Under the pieces are notes generated by a model, which had not been told where the DNA came from, did no database searches, and saw only the letters and a program-made list of their open reading frames with translations. Shown in pieces: positions 1 through 8,170 of a stretch of DNA of 8,262 nt. The stretch is taken from positions 1 through 8,262 of the forward strand of contig CAMEMX010000065.1 of assembly GCA_945927915.1 (NCBI GenBank), read 5' to 3'. Made by a program: the position numbers and the translations under genes. Numbering within the stretch: position 1 is the first letter of the stretch; every line of letters starts with the position of its first letter. Source of the stretch: an uncultured Clostridia bacterium. GTDB taxonomy: Bacteria > Bacillota > Clostridia > Oscillospirales > Oscillospiraceae.

Positions 1-417
1 GTCTGTCTTTGTGATCTTATCCGTGGGCGCGTCGGTCTGTTCGGCCTGCGCACCCGCGTTTTTGAGGGCGGTGAGCAATATTTCGGGCGTCATGCCCTCC
101 ACGCCGAGCTTGCCCTCCTTGCCCGGGTGGGTCTTGCGGCGCTCCTTGCCGGGAATGTCCGGAATGTAGGCGTGCAGCACGCCCTCCTTCGGCAGAGCGC
201 CCTTCAAAAAGTTGCGGATGACGAGGCCGGCGCCGTCGGGATCCGTCAGGACGATCAGGCCACGCGTCTGCGCCACGCGGCGCAGAAAGCCGAGCAGCTC
301 CCGGTTCTTCATCACGCCGAAGCCGCTTGTTTCAAAAATCGGCGCGTCCACGAGCTGCGAAAGCGCGTTTTTGTCGTAGCGCCCCTCGACGACGATGGCC
401 TGCCGGAGCTTAATCAT
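1..417 (-). CDS. RNase M5-like Toprim-domain protein (3' end outside window)
   Basis: This is the first 139 residues of a Toprim-fold protein resembling ribonuclease M5, the enzyme that matures 5S rRNA; the frame is still open at base 1. The Toprim signature is visible: VVEGRYD with the conserved acidic E11, then IVLTDPDGAG with D59 and D61 forming the metal-binding DxD. The later HAYIP and GKLGVEG segments also match M5-type proteins. Family members in clostridia often carry a C-terminal DUF4093 domain, which would lie outside the window. The start is ATG at 417, with GAGGAGG (424-430) six bases upstream, inside holA. The first eight bases (ATGATTAA) overlap the end of holA, so translational coupling is likely. 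Whether it cuts 5S precursor or another RNA cannot be told from sequence, so I give no gene symbol. Confidence 0.85.
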   Translation of the reverse strand, partial: MIKLRQAIVVEGRYDKNALSQLVDAPIFETSGFGVMKNRELLGFLRRVAQTRGLIVLTDPDGAGLVIRNFLKGALPKEGVLHAYIPDIPGKERRKTHPGKEGKLGVEGMTPEILLTALKNAGAQAEQTDAPTDKITKTD

Positions 418-1447
418 GGCGCGCCTCCTCGGCAAGCGAGACGATGAGCATCTGCGCCAGATGCTCCGGCGTATCGTAGGACGTCTTGATCCGATGATCC
501 GTTTGACAGCACAGCAGCATCGCCTGCCTGCAAAAGCGGTCGGAAAACCGCCGCGCCAGCGTCATCGTCTTGCCCGCGGCGTAGGGCGCGATGCCGCACA
601 GGGACGCAAGCTCCGCCGCGCCCTTGCCCTCGGCCTGCAAAATGCGGGCTGCGTTCAGCCGCCGCATCTGCGCGCCGATCGCCGCGACGATGGGGATGAC
701 CTCGGTCTGCATTTTCAAAAGCACGTTCAGCTTTTCCAGCGCCAGCGCAAAATCGCGCTGCGCCAGCGCGTCCGTGAGCTGGAAGACCACGGCGTCGAGC
801 GTCGGCTCGACCACCGCGTCGATGTCCGCGCGGACGACCGTCTCCGCGCCGGAAAAGGCGCAGATTTTCTGAATTTCGCCGTCGAGCCGCGTCATGGAAA
901 GGCCGCATTGCTGCAGCAGGTAGCCGCAAAGCTCCGGCGCGATCTGCTTGCCCAGCGCGCGGAAGTGCCGCGCGATCCACGAGCGCAGGTCGCTCTCGCT
1001 CTGATAGCGGAACTCGGTCAGCACCGCGTTTTTCTCGATGGCGTCCCAGAGCTTCTTTTTGCGCTTGTCGGGCTTGAAGTCCGTGTAGGTCAGAAGCAGG
1101 CAGCAGTAGTCCGGCACGTCGCAGAGCAGTCCCGTCAGCTTTTCGCGCTCCCCCTCGGAAAGCTCGAAGAGGTCGACCTCCTCGACCAGGATCAGCGAGC
1201 GCTCCGCCATCATCGGCAGCGCCTCCATAGAATCCGACAGCGCCTGCACGGAGAAATTCTCCGCCGTCAGCCGGTGGAAGTTGAAATCCGCCGTCAGCTC
1301 GTCCAGAAGCTGCTTTTTGAGCTGCTCCGTGTAGTACCGGCGCAGGTAGTCCTCCTCGCCGCAGAGCACATAAAAGCGGCCGGGCGACTTCTGCCTGAGG
1401 TCGTTTTTCAGTTGTTCAAAGCCCGTGCTTTCCTGCTTTTTTGCCAT
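410..1447 (-). CDS. holA: DNA polymerase III subunit delta
   Basis: This 345-residue protein is the delta subunit of the replicative clamp loader (YqeN in Bacillus), which opens the beta sliding clamp so it can be loaded onto primed DNA. Its N-terminus has the family pattern FYVLCGEEDYLRRYY (residues 25-39), a degenerate P-loop region. A hydrophobic strand with acidic residues follows (SLILVEEVDLFEL, 84-96), then the helical lid and collar domains with SWIARHFRALGKQI (156-169) and a C-terminal LDAVVFQLTDAL region (217-228). Length is normal for the family. The ATG at 1447 lies four bases beyond the comEC stop codon, and its Shine-Dalgarno (GAGG) is formed by the last bases of comEC. Co-transcription with comEC is the usual arrangement in Firmicutes. 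The 3' end overlaps the next gene by 8 bp. Confidence 0.93.
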   Translation of the reverse strand: MAKKQESTGFEQLKNDLRQKSPGRFYVLCGEEDYLRRYYTEQLKKQLLDELTADFNFHRLTAENFSVQALSDSMEALPMMAERSLILVEEVDLFELSEGEREKLTGLLCDVPDYCCLLLTYTDFKPDKRKKKLWDAIEKNAVLTEFRYQSESDLRSWIARHFRALGKQIAPELCGYLLQQCGLSMTRLDGEIQKICAFSGAETVVRADIDAVVEPTLDAVVFQLTDALAQRDFALALEKLNVLLKMQTEVIPIVAAIGAQMRRLNAARILQAEGKGAAELASLCGIAPYAAGKTMTLARRFSDRFCRQAMLLCCQTDHRIKTSYDTPEHLAQMLIVSLAEEARHD

Positions 1448-1451
1448 GGTG

Positions 1452-3704
1452 TTACCTCAATATCGTGATGTCGCCGCATTCGTCCGTGCGCAGGATCTGC
1501 GCGCCTGCCGCCGCGACGCGTGCAAGCACCTGCGGCGACGGATGACCGTAGCGGTTTTCTCCGACGCTGATGAGCACGACGTCCGGCGCGGTCCGCGCCA
1601 GCAGAGCCTCGCCCGTCGAGGTCTTTGCGCCGTGGTGTCCTGCCACGAGCACCTCCAGATCGGGCAGCTCGTGCGTCTGCAGCAGCGCCCGCTCCTGCTT
1701 CTGGCTCAGGTCGCCCGTGATCAGTATATCACATTCCGGCGCGCAGAGCAACGCGGATAATGAGGCGTTTTCCGCCTGCGTATCCGGCGGCATGAGCAGG
1801 CTGAGCGTCGCGCCGTCAAGCTCCAGCGCGGTGTCCGCGCTTATGAAGCGATACGGCACGTCCGCCTCCTGCGCCGCGCGGACAAGGCGGTCGCGGTTGT
1901 CCGTGTCGTCCGGCAACTCCGGCAGCAGGAGCTCCCCCACGTCGATGCGGGAAAGAAGCTGCGCCGTGCCGCAGACATGGTCAGTATCGTAATGCGTCAG
2001 AACGAGCACGTCGATCTCCCGGTGTCCCGCCATCAGGAGCTTTCGCGCGACGTTCTCGCCGTCGGCATCGCCGCCGTCCCCGCCGCAGTCGACGAGAGCG
2101 GTAAAGTCCCCGCTGCGCAGGAAAACGCACTGCCCCTGCCCGACATCGAAGGCGGTGACCGCCGTATCGCCCGGCTCCACGGCGGACAGGACGCACGCGC
2201 ACAGCAGCGTCACAGCCACGCAGGAAAGCAGCACCGCGGGTGAGGATCGCCCGCGCTTCGGCAGAAAATACACACCAAGCAGGATATAGACCAGCACAAG
2301 CCACGCCACGATATAGCCGCTCGTCGTGTAAACTGCCGCGTAGGGCAGCTTCGCCAGCTCCCGCACGAGGAAAAGCACGGCGCGGATGGGCCACGAGAGC
2401 ACCCACGCGCACGCCGAAGCGAAGGGCGCATAGAAAACGCCGAGCAGCAGCACGCCCACGGCTGCGGTAAAAACGGTGCCGATGAGCGTCAGCAGCAGGA
2501 CGTTCGTCAGCGGCCCGATGAGGGAGATCACGCCGAACGCCTTCGCCAGCAGCGGCTGGATCAGCAGCGTCGCGCCGAGGGTCGTCGAAAAGATCACCAC
2601 GACAGCACGGACGAGCGCATACAGGCGCGGGAAGCGCTTTTTCAGCGCATCACCGTGCAGCAGGCGCAGCAGCCAGCGCGCAATGCGCGGCGTGAGCAGG
2701 AAGATCCCCGCGACCGCACCGAAGGAGAGCTGCAAGCTGAGGTTGCCGATCGCCCACGGGTTCCAGGCGAGAATGACCAGCAGCGCAAGGCTCAGCGTCG
2801 TGGCAGGGTCTTCCTCCCTGCCCAGGATCGGCGCCATCAGCAGGACGATGTTCATAATGACCGCCCGCGTGACAGAGGGCGTAAAGCCGAGCATTGCCGC
2901 AAAGGCCAGCATGACCGGCAGGCTGACGAGCGCGCCGAGCCTGCGGCGGTTGAAGCAAAGGAGCATGACCGCGCCGACGAGCAGCGAAACGTGCATTCCG
3001 GAGACGGCAACAACGTGCGCGATGCCCGTGACGGACAGCTCGTTTCGCGTGCGATAGGTCAGGCCGGAGCGGTCGCCCGTCAGAAGTGCGCGGACAAAGC
3101 CCCCGGTGTCGTCCGGAAACAGGCGGTCGATGTGCCCGCGCAGCGCGACGGACGCCGCCTTTGGCAGAAGGCGAAGCGGCACGCCGTCCGCGTGGACGAT
3201 CTGCAGCCCGTCTCCGCGCTGAAAGCCCAGAAGAGAGATGTCACGCGACTGATAGTAGAGATTCTCATCATCGCCGCTGCCGCGTGAGACGTCGATGACC
3301 TCGGCGCGCAGCGTCACGGTGTCGCCGAGGGACAGCTCCTCCGGCGCACAGTCCAGATACAGCAGGATCGTCCCGCCGGAGATACTTGCCTCGACGCGGC
3401 AGCCGTACGCCGTCTCCTGCGGGGCGTCGCTGAGCTCGGCGGTGATCTCGCGTTCTTCGCCGCACAGGGCGCGCAGCGGTTCGAGCTTTATGCGCTCATA
3501 GCCCCGGCACCACAGCAGCCCGACCGCGAGGCCAAACGCGCAGAGACGGGCACGCCGGCACGCGTCCATGCGGAAAAAGCCCAGCACGAACGCCGCGATC
3601 AGCGCGATTGCGGCAATGGGCAGCGCAAGGCTTTGCGGCAGCAGCCAGACATAGACCGCCGCTGCCAGCGCAAAGGAGCACGCAAACATCGCAAGCCGCC
3701 GCAT
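1452..3704 (-). CDS. comEC: DNA internalization competence protein ComEC/Rec2
   Basis: This is the membrane channel and nuclease-like protein that carries single-stranded DNA across the inner membrane in natural transformation, 750 residues (usual range about 700-800). Residues 1-66 hold hydrophobic N-terminal segments, and roughly 80-175 form the soluble DUF4131-type region. The competence channel domain (about 200-480) is marked by LLTGDRSGL (207-215), VTGIAHVVAVSGMH (225-238), PSVTRA (276-281) and LQLSFGAVAGI (324-334). The C-terminal metallo-beta-lactamase domain begins near 515 with FDVGQGQ (519-525). It keeps HYDTDH (571-576), TGDLS (663-667), GHHG (689-692) and RYGHP (718-722), so the metal site looks intact. 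The ATG at 3704 has AGAGGGGG six bases upstream. No comEA or comEB is adjacent, so competence cannot be inferred from this gene alone. An intrinsic terminator lies directly upstream. Confidence 0.95.
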   Translation of the reverse strand: MRRLAMFACSFALAAAVYVWLLPQSLALPIAAIALIAAFVLGFFRMDACRRARLCAFGLAVGLLWCRGYERIKLEPLRALCGEEREITAELSDAPQETAYGCRVEASISGGTILLYLDCAPEELSLGDTVTLRAEVIDVSRGSGDDENLYYQSRDISLLGFQRGDGLQIVHADGVPLRLLPKAASVALRGHIDRLFPDDTGGFVRALLTGDRSGLTYRTRNELSVTGIAHVVAVSGMHVSLLVGAVMLLCFNRRRLGALVSLPVMLAFAAMLGFTPSVTRAVIMNIVLLMAPILGREEDPATTLSLALLVILAWNPWAIGNLSLQLSFGAVAGIFLLTPRIARWLLRLLHGDALKKRFPRLYALVRAVVVIFSTTLGATLLIQPLLAKAFGVISLIGPLTNVLLLTLIGTVFTAAVGVLLLGVFYAPFASACAWVLSWPIRAVLFLVRELAKLPYAAVYTTSGYIVAWLVLVYILLGVYFLPKRGRSSPAVLLSCVAVTLLCACVLSAVEPGDTAVTAFDVGQGQCVFLRSGDFTALVDCGGDGGDADGENVARKLLMAGHREIDVLVLTHYDTDHVCGTAQLLSRIDVGELLLPELPDDTDNRDRLVRAAQEADVPYRFISADTALELDGATLSLLMPPDTQAENASLSALLCAPECDILITGDLSQKQERALLQTHELPDLEVLVAGHHGAKTSTGEALLARTAPDVVLISVGENRYGHPSPQVLARVAAAGAQILRTDECGDITILR

Positions 3705-3710
3705 CGTTAT

Positions 3711-3731
3711 CCCCCTCTTGGAAAAAGGGGG
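3711..3731 (-). promoter_or_regulatory. comEC Shine-Dalgarno, able to pair with terminator arm
   Basis: On the minus strand the comEC ribosome binding site AGGGGG (3711-3716) can form six base pairs with CCCCCT (3726-3731), leaving a nine-base loop. CCCCC (3727-3731) is the outer 3' arm of the terminator stem upstream, so the two helices cannot form together. The pairing is visible in the sequence; any control of translation is inference. Confidence 0.4.
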
Positions 3732-3751
3732 CGGGATATTCGCCCGCCCCC
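3722..3751 (-). terminator. intrinsic terminator between HIT gene and comEC
   Basis: On the minus strand a perfect nine-base-pair GC stem (GGGGGCGGG / CCCGCCCCC; arms 3743-3751 and 3727-3735) with a seven-base loop is followed directly by TTTTT (3722-3726). It starts seven bases after the HIT stop codon and ends 17 bases before the comEC ATG. It looks able to end or attenuate transcription coming from alaS and the HIT gene. No promoter fits between it and comEC. Confidence 0.8.
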
Positions 3752-3758
3752 GGTATCA

Positions 3759-4097
3759 TCAGTTGAAGCTGCCCAGCGTCTTGCCGCCGAGCACATGGAA
3801 ATGCAGGTGCTTCACGGTCTGTCCCGCCGCCTCGCCGCAGTTGGTCACGACGCGGTAGCCGTCGGAGAAGCCGAGCACGCTCGTCAGCTTGCGGATCACA
3901 TTGAAGATGTGGCCGACAAGCTGCTCCTGCTCGTCGCAGATCTGGTTCGCGCCCGTCAGATGCTCCTTCGGGATCACGAGGAAATGCTGCGGCGCGAGCG
4001 GCTGGATGTCGTAAAACGCGAGACAGAGCTCGTCCTCATAGAGCTTTTTCGAGGGGATCTCGCCCGCGATGATCTTGCAGAAAATGCAGTCTTCCAT
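3759..4097 (-). CDS. HIT (histidine triad) family nucleotide-binding hydrolase
   Basis: This 112-residue cytosolic protein is of the HINT branch of the histidine triad superfamily. These enzymes bind nucleotides and hydrolyse phosphoramidates such as AMP-lysine, and in some bacteria aminoacyl-adenylates. The triad HLHFHVL is at 97-103 with the catalytic pattern HxHxH at H97, H99 and H101. The typical N-terminal CIFCKIIAGEIPS (4-16) carries a CxxC pair, and FYDIQPLAPQHFLVIPKEH (28-46) is the usual core. Length is normal; the C-terminus stops shortly after LGG. The ATG at 4097 has AAGGAGG (4105-4111) that overlaps the alaS stop codon 12 bases upstream, so the gene is almost surely co-transcribed with alaS. 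Hydrolysis of stray alanyl-adenylate would fit this neighbour, but that is inference. A terminator follows the gene. Confidence 0.93.
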   Translation of the reverse strand: MEDCIFCKIIAGEIPSKKLYEDELCLAFYDIQPLAPQHFLVIPKEHLTGANQICDEQEQLVGHIFNVIRKLTSVLGFSDGYRVVTNCGEAAGQTVKHLHFHVLGGKTLGSFN

Positions 4098-4109
4098 GAT
4101 TTTGCCTCC

Positions 4110-6749
<2,640 letters not shown>

Positions 6750-6775
6750 GGAAAAACCTCCGTATAAAGAATATA

Positions 6776-6800
6776 CCCCACCCCCGAAATAGGGGCGAGG
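6776..6800 (-). terminator. T-box terminator helix of the alaS leader
   Basis: On the minus strand CCTCGCCCC (6792-6800) pairs with GGGGTGGGG (6776-6784) around a seven-base loop, giving nine pairs with two G-U wobbles. It uses the same bases (6792-6798) as the 3' half of the antiterminator, so the two are mutually exclusive. The downstream tract (TATATTCTTTATA) is T-rich but interrupted, so termination may be incomplete. Confidence 0.75.
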
Positions 6801-6994
6801 CGAATCGCGGTACCACCCTAATTGCCGCTTAACGCAGCATCTTGGTCATCCGGTAACGGGGATGAGCCGTCCCGCTCGTCGCGGGCTGCTCAGAAGTGGC
6901 TGTTCGTGTGTCCGGACTGCGGGGCTTGCACCCTCCCCCGCTCGCTGCCGCCCTCGGCACGAATTGGCTTCCTCAACGCATGGTTCGCATTATC
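6776..6994 (-). promoter_or_regulatory. T-box riboswitch leader (tRNA-Ala sensing) for alaS
   Basis: The leader contains the invariant T-box sequence AGGGTGGTACCGCG (6806-6819). The antiterminator folds as TAGGG/CCCTA (6816-6820 with 6790-6794), a seven-base bulge TGGTACC (6809-6815) that would bind the tRNA acceptor end, and GCGA/TCGC (6805-6808 with 6795-6798). Stem I is recognisable from its distal part, CAGCGAGCGGGG and GTGCAAGCCCCGC (6919-6947), the family's interlocked AG-bulge/loop region, and from a helix TTCGTG/CACGAA. After CACGAACA comes the triplet GCC (6898-6900), the best candidate specifier codon; it would pair with the GGC anticodon of tRNA-Ala, which agrees with the gene controlled. 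A further hairpin (CCCGC/GCGGG closed by GAGC/GCTC) and TCATCC/GGATGA with CCGTTA in its loop lie between. The T-box call is secure; the specifier is assigned by eye. Confidence 0.93.
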
Positions 6995-7000
6995 GCTGTC

Positions 7001-7029
7001 ATTCTAACAAAAATGAGGGTTTTTGTCAA
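7001..7029 (-). promoter_or_regulatory. sigma-A type promoter of the alaS unit
   Basis: On the minus strand a consensus -35 box TTGACA (7024-7029) is separated by 17 bases from TAGAAT (7001-7006), which differs from TATAAT at one position. Transcription should begin near 6993-6995, just before stem I of the T-box, giving a leader of about 245 bases. This is the strongest promoter visible in the window and probably also serves the HIT gene and, by read-through, comEC-holA and the M5-like gene. Confidence 0.87.
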
Positions 7030-7070
7030 CCTTTTTTGCGCTTCCGACCATCATTTTTCAACAAATCTCT

Positions 7071-7098
7071 GTAGGGCGGGGACATGCCCCCGCCCTAC
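7071..7098. repeat. GC-rich palindromic intergenic repeat
   Basis: GTAGGGCGGGG (7071-7081) and CCCCGCCCTAC (7088-7098) form a perfect 11-bp inverted repeat around a six-base loop. It sits 11 bases beyond the ylmH stop codon and before the alaS promoter. No T-run follows on either strand, so it is not a canonical terminator, although it could protect an mRNA 3' end. A sequence sharing GGGGACA and CCCTAC occurs at 8131-8151, which suggests a dispersed repeat family. Repeats of this style are, from memory, common between genes of related clostridia. Confidence 0.7.
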
Positions 7099-7109
7099 GG
7101 AGGATAACA

Positions 7110-7889
7110 CTATATAAAAATCCCAATCGTCAATGCAAGTCTGCCCTTCCTGGTCTCGCCGCCGAGGGAGAGCAGGCGGAATTTGCCCTTGCCTCTCAGG
7201 GAGACCTCGTCGCCCACGGCAAGCAAGCGGTCCGGCTTGCAGCACGTCAGGCTGTTGACGGCGGCGTTTCCGGCGTTAACAGCCTCGGCGGCTGTGCCGC
7301 GGCTGAGGTGGAAGGCGGCGGCAAGCACGGCATCGAGCCGCAGGGACGAGACGGTCGCGCGCACCTCGCGCAGCGCCTGCGGCGCTTTTTCCGCCTGCGA
7401 AAGGGCGATGCGCTCGGTCGTCAGGTGCTGCCGCCCGGCGGAGGTCAGGTTGTCCAGCAGGTAACGCGCCATGTCCGACAGCACAAAGATGTCGCAATAC
7501 TTTTCGTGCAGGCAGATGTCGCCCACGGCGTCGCGGCGAAGACCGAGCCCCATCAGCGCGCCGAGAATGTCGCGGTGCGTCAGGGAATCCGCCTCGTAAA
7601 AGCGCACGCGCAGGCAGGCCAGCGGCCCTTCGTCATCAAAAAAGTCCCCGCGCGGCAGATACTCCGGCAGATAATACGCCACGGCGCGTTCGGCATTGTC
7701 CGTGCCGCCGAAAAACGCGGCCTGCGGCAGGAGCTGCCGGACGAGCGCCTGCTCGCGCGGGGTCAGAAACGCCGTTGCCGCCGGCGTTTCGCGGGCCGCG
7801 GCGCGTTCCAGGCGGTCGCACACGCGCACGAGCAGCATCCGCTCGTCCTCGCTCTCGGCGATGGCGGCGATTCGCTTTTTCAGTTCCAT
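7110..7889 (-). CDS. ylmH: YlmH-family S4-domain RNA-binding protein
   Basis: This 259-residue protein has the whole YlmH architecture: an N-terminal segment with FLTPREQ (41-47), a middle domain with LTHRDILGALMGLGLRRDAVGDI (103-125), and a C-terminal S4 RNA-binding domain from about 182. The S4 part shows TVSSLRLDAVLAAAFHLSR (179-197), the VN turn near 211 and GDEVSLRGKGKF (226-237). YlmH binds 50S subunits blocked by peptidyl-tRNA and has been described as a ribosome quality-control factor that supports C-terminal alanine tailing. The ATG at 7889 with GGGGAGG close upstream is chosen; a TTG start at 7931 is in frame but lies inside a hairpin and has no good ribosome binding site. In many Firmicutes the gene sits in the sepF-ylmG-divIVA division cluster; here its downstream neighbour is alaS instead. 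A promoter candidate lies at 8040-8068. Confidence 0.92.
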   Translation of the reverse strand: MELKKRIAAIAESEDERMLLVRVCDRLERAAARETPAATAFLTPREQALVRQLLPQAAFFGGTDNAERAVAYYLPEYLPRGDFFDDEGPLACLRVRFYEADSLTHRDILGALMGLGLRRDAVGDICLHEKYCDIFVLSDMARYLLDNLTSAGRQHLTTERIALSQAEKAPQALREVRATVSSLRLDAVLAAAFHLSRGTAAEAVNAGNAAVNSLTCCKPDRLLAVGDEVSLRGKGKFRLLSLGGETRKGRLALTIGIFI

Positions 7890-7905
7890 GTTTCCTCCCC
7901 AATCA

Positions 7906-7963
7906 TACCAATCACCAATTAAAATGTGCAAAGCATATTTTAATTGCGATATCGTGATTGGTA
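7906..7963. repeat. hairpin 1, two nested inverted repeats
   Basis: The outer arms TACCAATCAC (7906-7915) and GTGATTGGTA (7954-7963) are perfect complements over ten bases. The inner arms AATTAAAATGTGC (7917-7929) and GCATATTTTAATT (7933-7945) pair over 13 bases around an AAA loop, with one G-U pair in the plus-strand sense. An eight-base unpaired segment (7946-7953) lies on one side. Confidence 0.85.
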
Positions 7964-7971
7964 CGAGACAT

Positions 7972-8005
7972 ATTTTCGCGATGCTTACCTTATCATCGCG
8001 AAAAT
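7972..8005. repeat. hairpin 2, 12-bp perfect inverted repeat
   Basis: ATTTTCGCGATG (7972-7983) and CATCGCGAAAAT (7994-8005) are perfect complements around a ten-base loop. The pairing can be extended by one T-G pair at 7971/8006 in the plus-strand sense. The loop (CTTACCTTAT) carries no motif I recognise. Confidence 0.88.
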
Positions 8006-8007
8006 GA

Positions 8008-8024
8008 AACGCCGGTACGGCGTT
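8008..8024. repeat. hairpin 3, short GC-rich stem
   Basis: AACGCCG (8008-8014) pairs perfectly with CGGCGTT (8018-8024) around a three-base loop. It is wedged between hairpins 2 and 4 with almost no spacer, which suggests all four form one folded unit. Confidence 0.8.
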
Positions 8025-8025
8025 G

Positions 8026-8060
8026 AAAACCGATTGAAATGTATATTTTAATCGGTTTTT
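8026..8060. terminator. hairpin 4, AT-rich stem with flanking T-runs
   Basis: AAAACCGATTGAAAT (8026-8040) and ATTTTAATCGGTTTT (8045-8059) pair over 15 bases around GTAT, with one G-U pair in the plus-strand sense. Read on the plus strand the stem runs into TTTTT (8056-8060); read on the minus strand it runs into TTTT (8029-8026). It could act as a weak terminator in either direction, but the stem is AT-rich and it may simply be part of the hairpin block. Confidence 0.45.
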
Positions 8061-8068
8061 AGTATCAA
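8040..8068 (-). promoter_or_regulatory. possible promoter for ylmH
   Basis: On the minus strand TTGATA (8063-8068, five of six to the -35 consensus) is followed after 17 bases by TATACA (8040-8045, four of six to the -10 consensus). A transcript from here would begin near 8033 and carry hairpins 1-3 in a leader of about 140 bases. The match is moderate and lies in AT-rich DNA where chance matches are frequent. A TATGAT nearer the gene would leave almost no leader before the ribosome binding site. Confidence 0.35.
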
Positions 8069-8130
8069 AACGAATGCAGGCAGACGGTGAAAACGAACAA
8101 TCTTGTACGGATTCGGTAGCTCCTGCACGC

Positions 8131-8151
8131 GGTGGGGACAGGCCACCCTAC
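8131..8151. repeat. degenerate copy of a GC-rich intergenic repeat
   Basis: GGTGG (8131-8135) and CCACC (8143-8147) form a short stem, and the segment ends in CCCTAC. It shares GGGGACA and CCCTAC, in the same order and orientation, with the palindrome at 7071-7098, although its arms are shorter and diverged. I see nothing else distinct in 8069-8130, which separates it from the hairpin block. Confidence 0.45.
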
Positions 8152-8170
8152 AACAAAGTGAAGTGTACAC

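Larger units (their letters stand above)
7906..8059. repeat. AT-rich block of four consecutive hairpins, possibly a MITE-like element
   Basis: Four inverted repeats follow one another with gaps of one to eight bases: 7906-7963, 7972-8005, 8008-8024 and 8026-8059. The block is clearly richer in A and T than the GC-rich genes around it. Segments 7903-7929 and 8041-8067 match as inverted repeats at 20 of 27 positions, which could be degenerate terminal repeats of a small non-autonomous element. No transposase is present. The block lies between the upstream gene's terminator and the ylmH ribosome binding site, so in minus-strand transcripts it would form most of a structured leader. An RNA gene, a leader element and a mobile remnant all remain possible. 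Confidence 0.65.

Noticed and set aside
395..1468. A 357-codon plus-strand frame opposite holA
   Set aside because: It mirrors holA almost exactly, begins and ends within neighbouring genes, has no ribosome binding site of note and has no recognisable domain.
7071..7098. The GC-rich palindrome as an intrinsic terminator of ylmH
   Set aside because: No T-run follows the stem on either strand; it is better described as a palindromic repeat that may still affect mRNA ends.
7903..7908. A minus-strand TATGAT as the -10 box of ylmH
   Set aside because: The matching -35 region is poor (TTGCAC, three of six), and the transcript would start almost within the ribosome binding site.
7890..7931. An upstream TTG start that would lengthen YlmH by 14 residues
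   Set aside because: The added codons lie inside hairpin 1, have no ribosome binding site, and would include the GGGGAGG site that clearly serves the ATG at 7889.
7906..8059. The hairpin block as a CRISPR array or integron attachment site
   Set aside because: The four stems differ in sequence and length, there are no regularly spaced identical repeats, and no cas or integrase gene is present.
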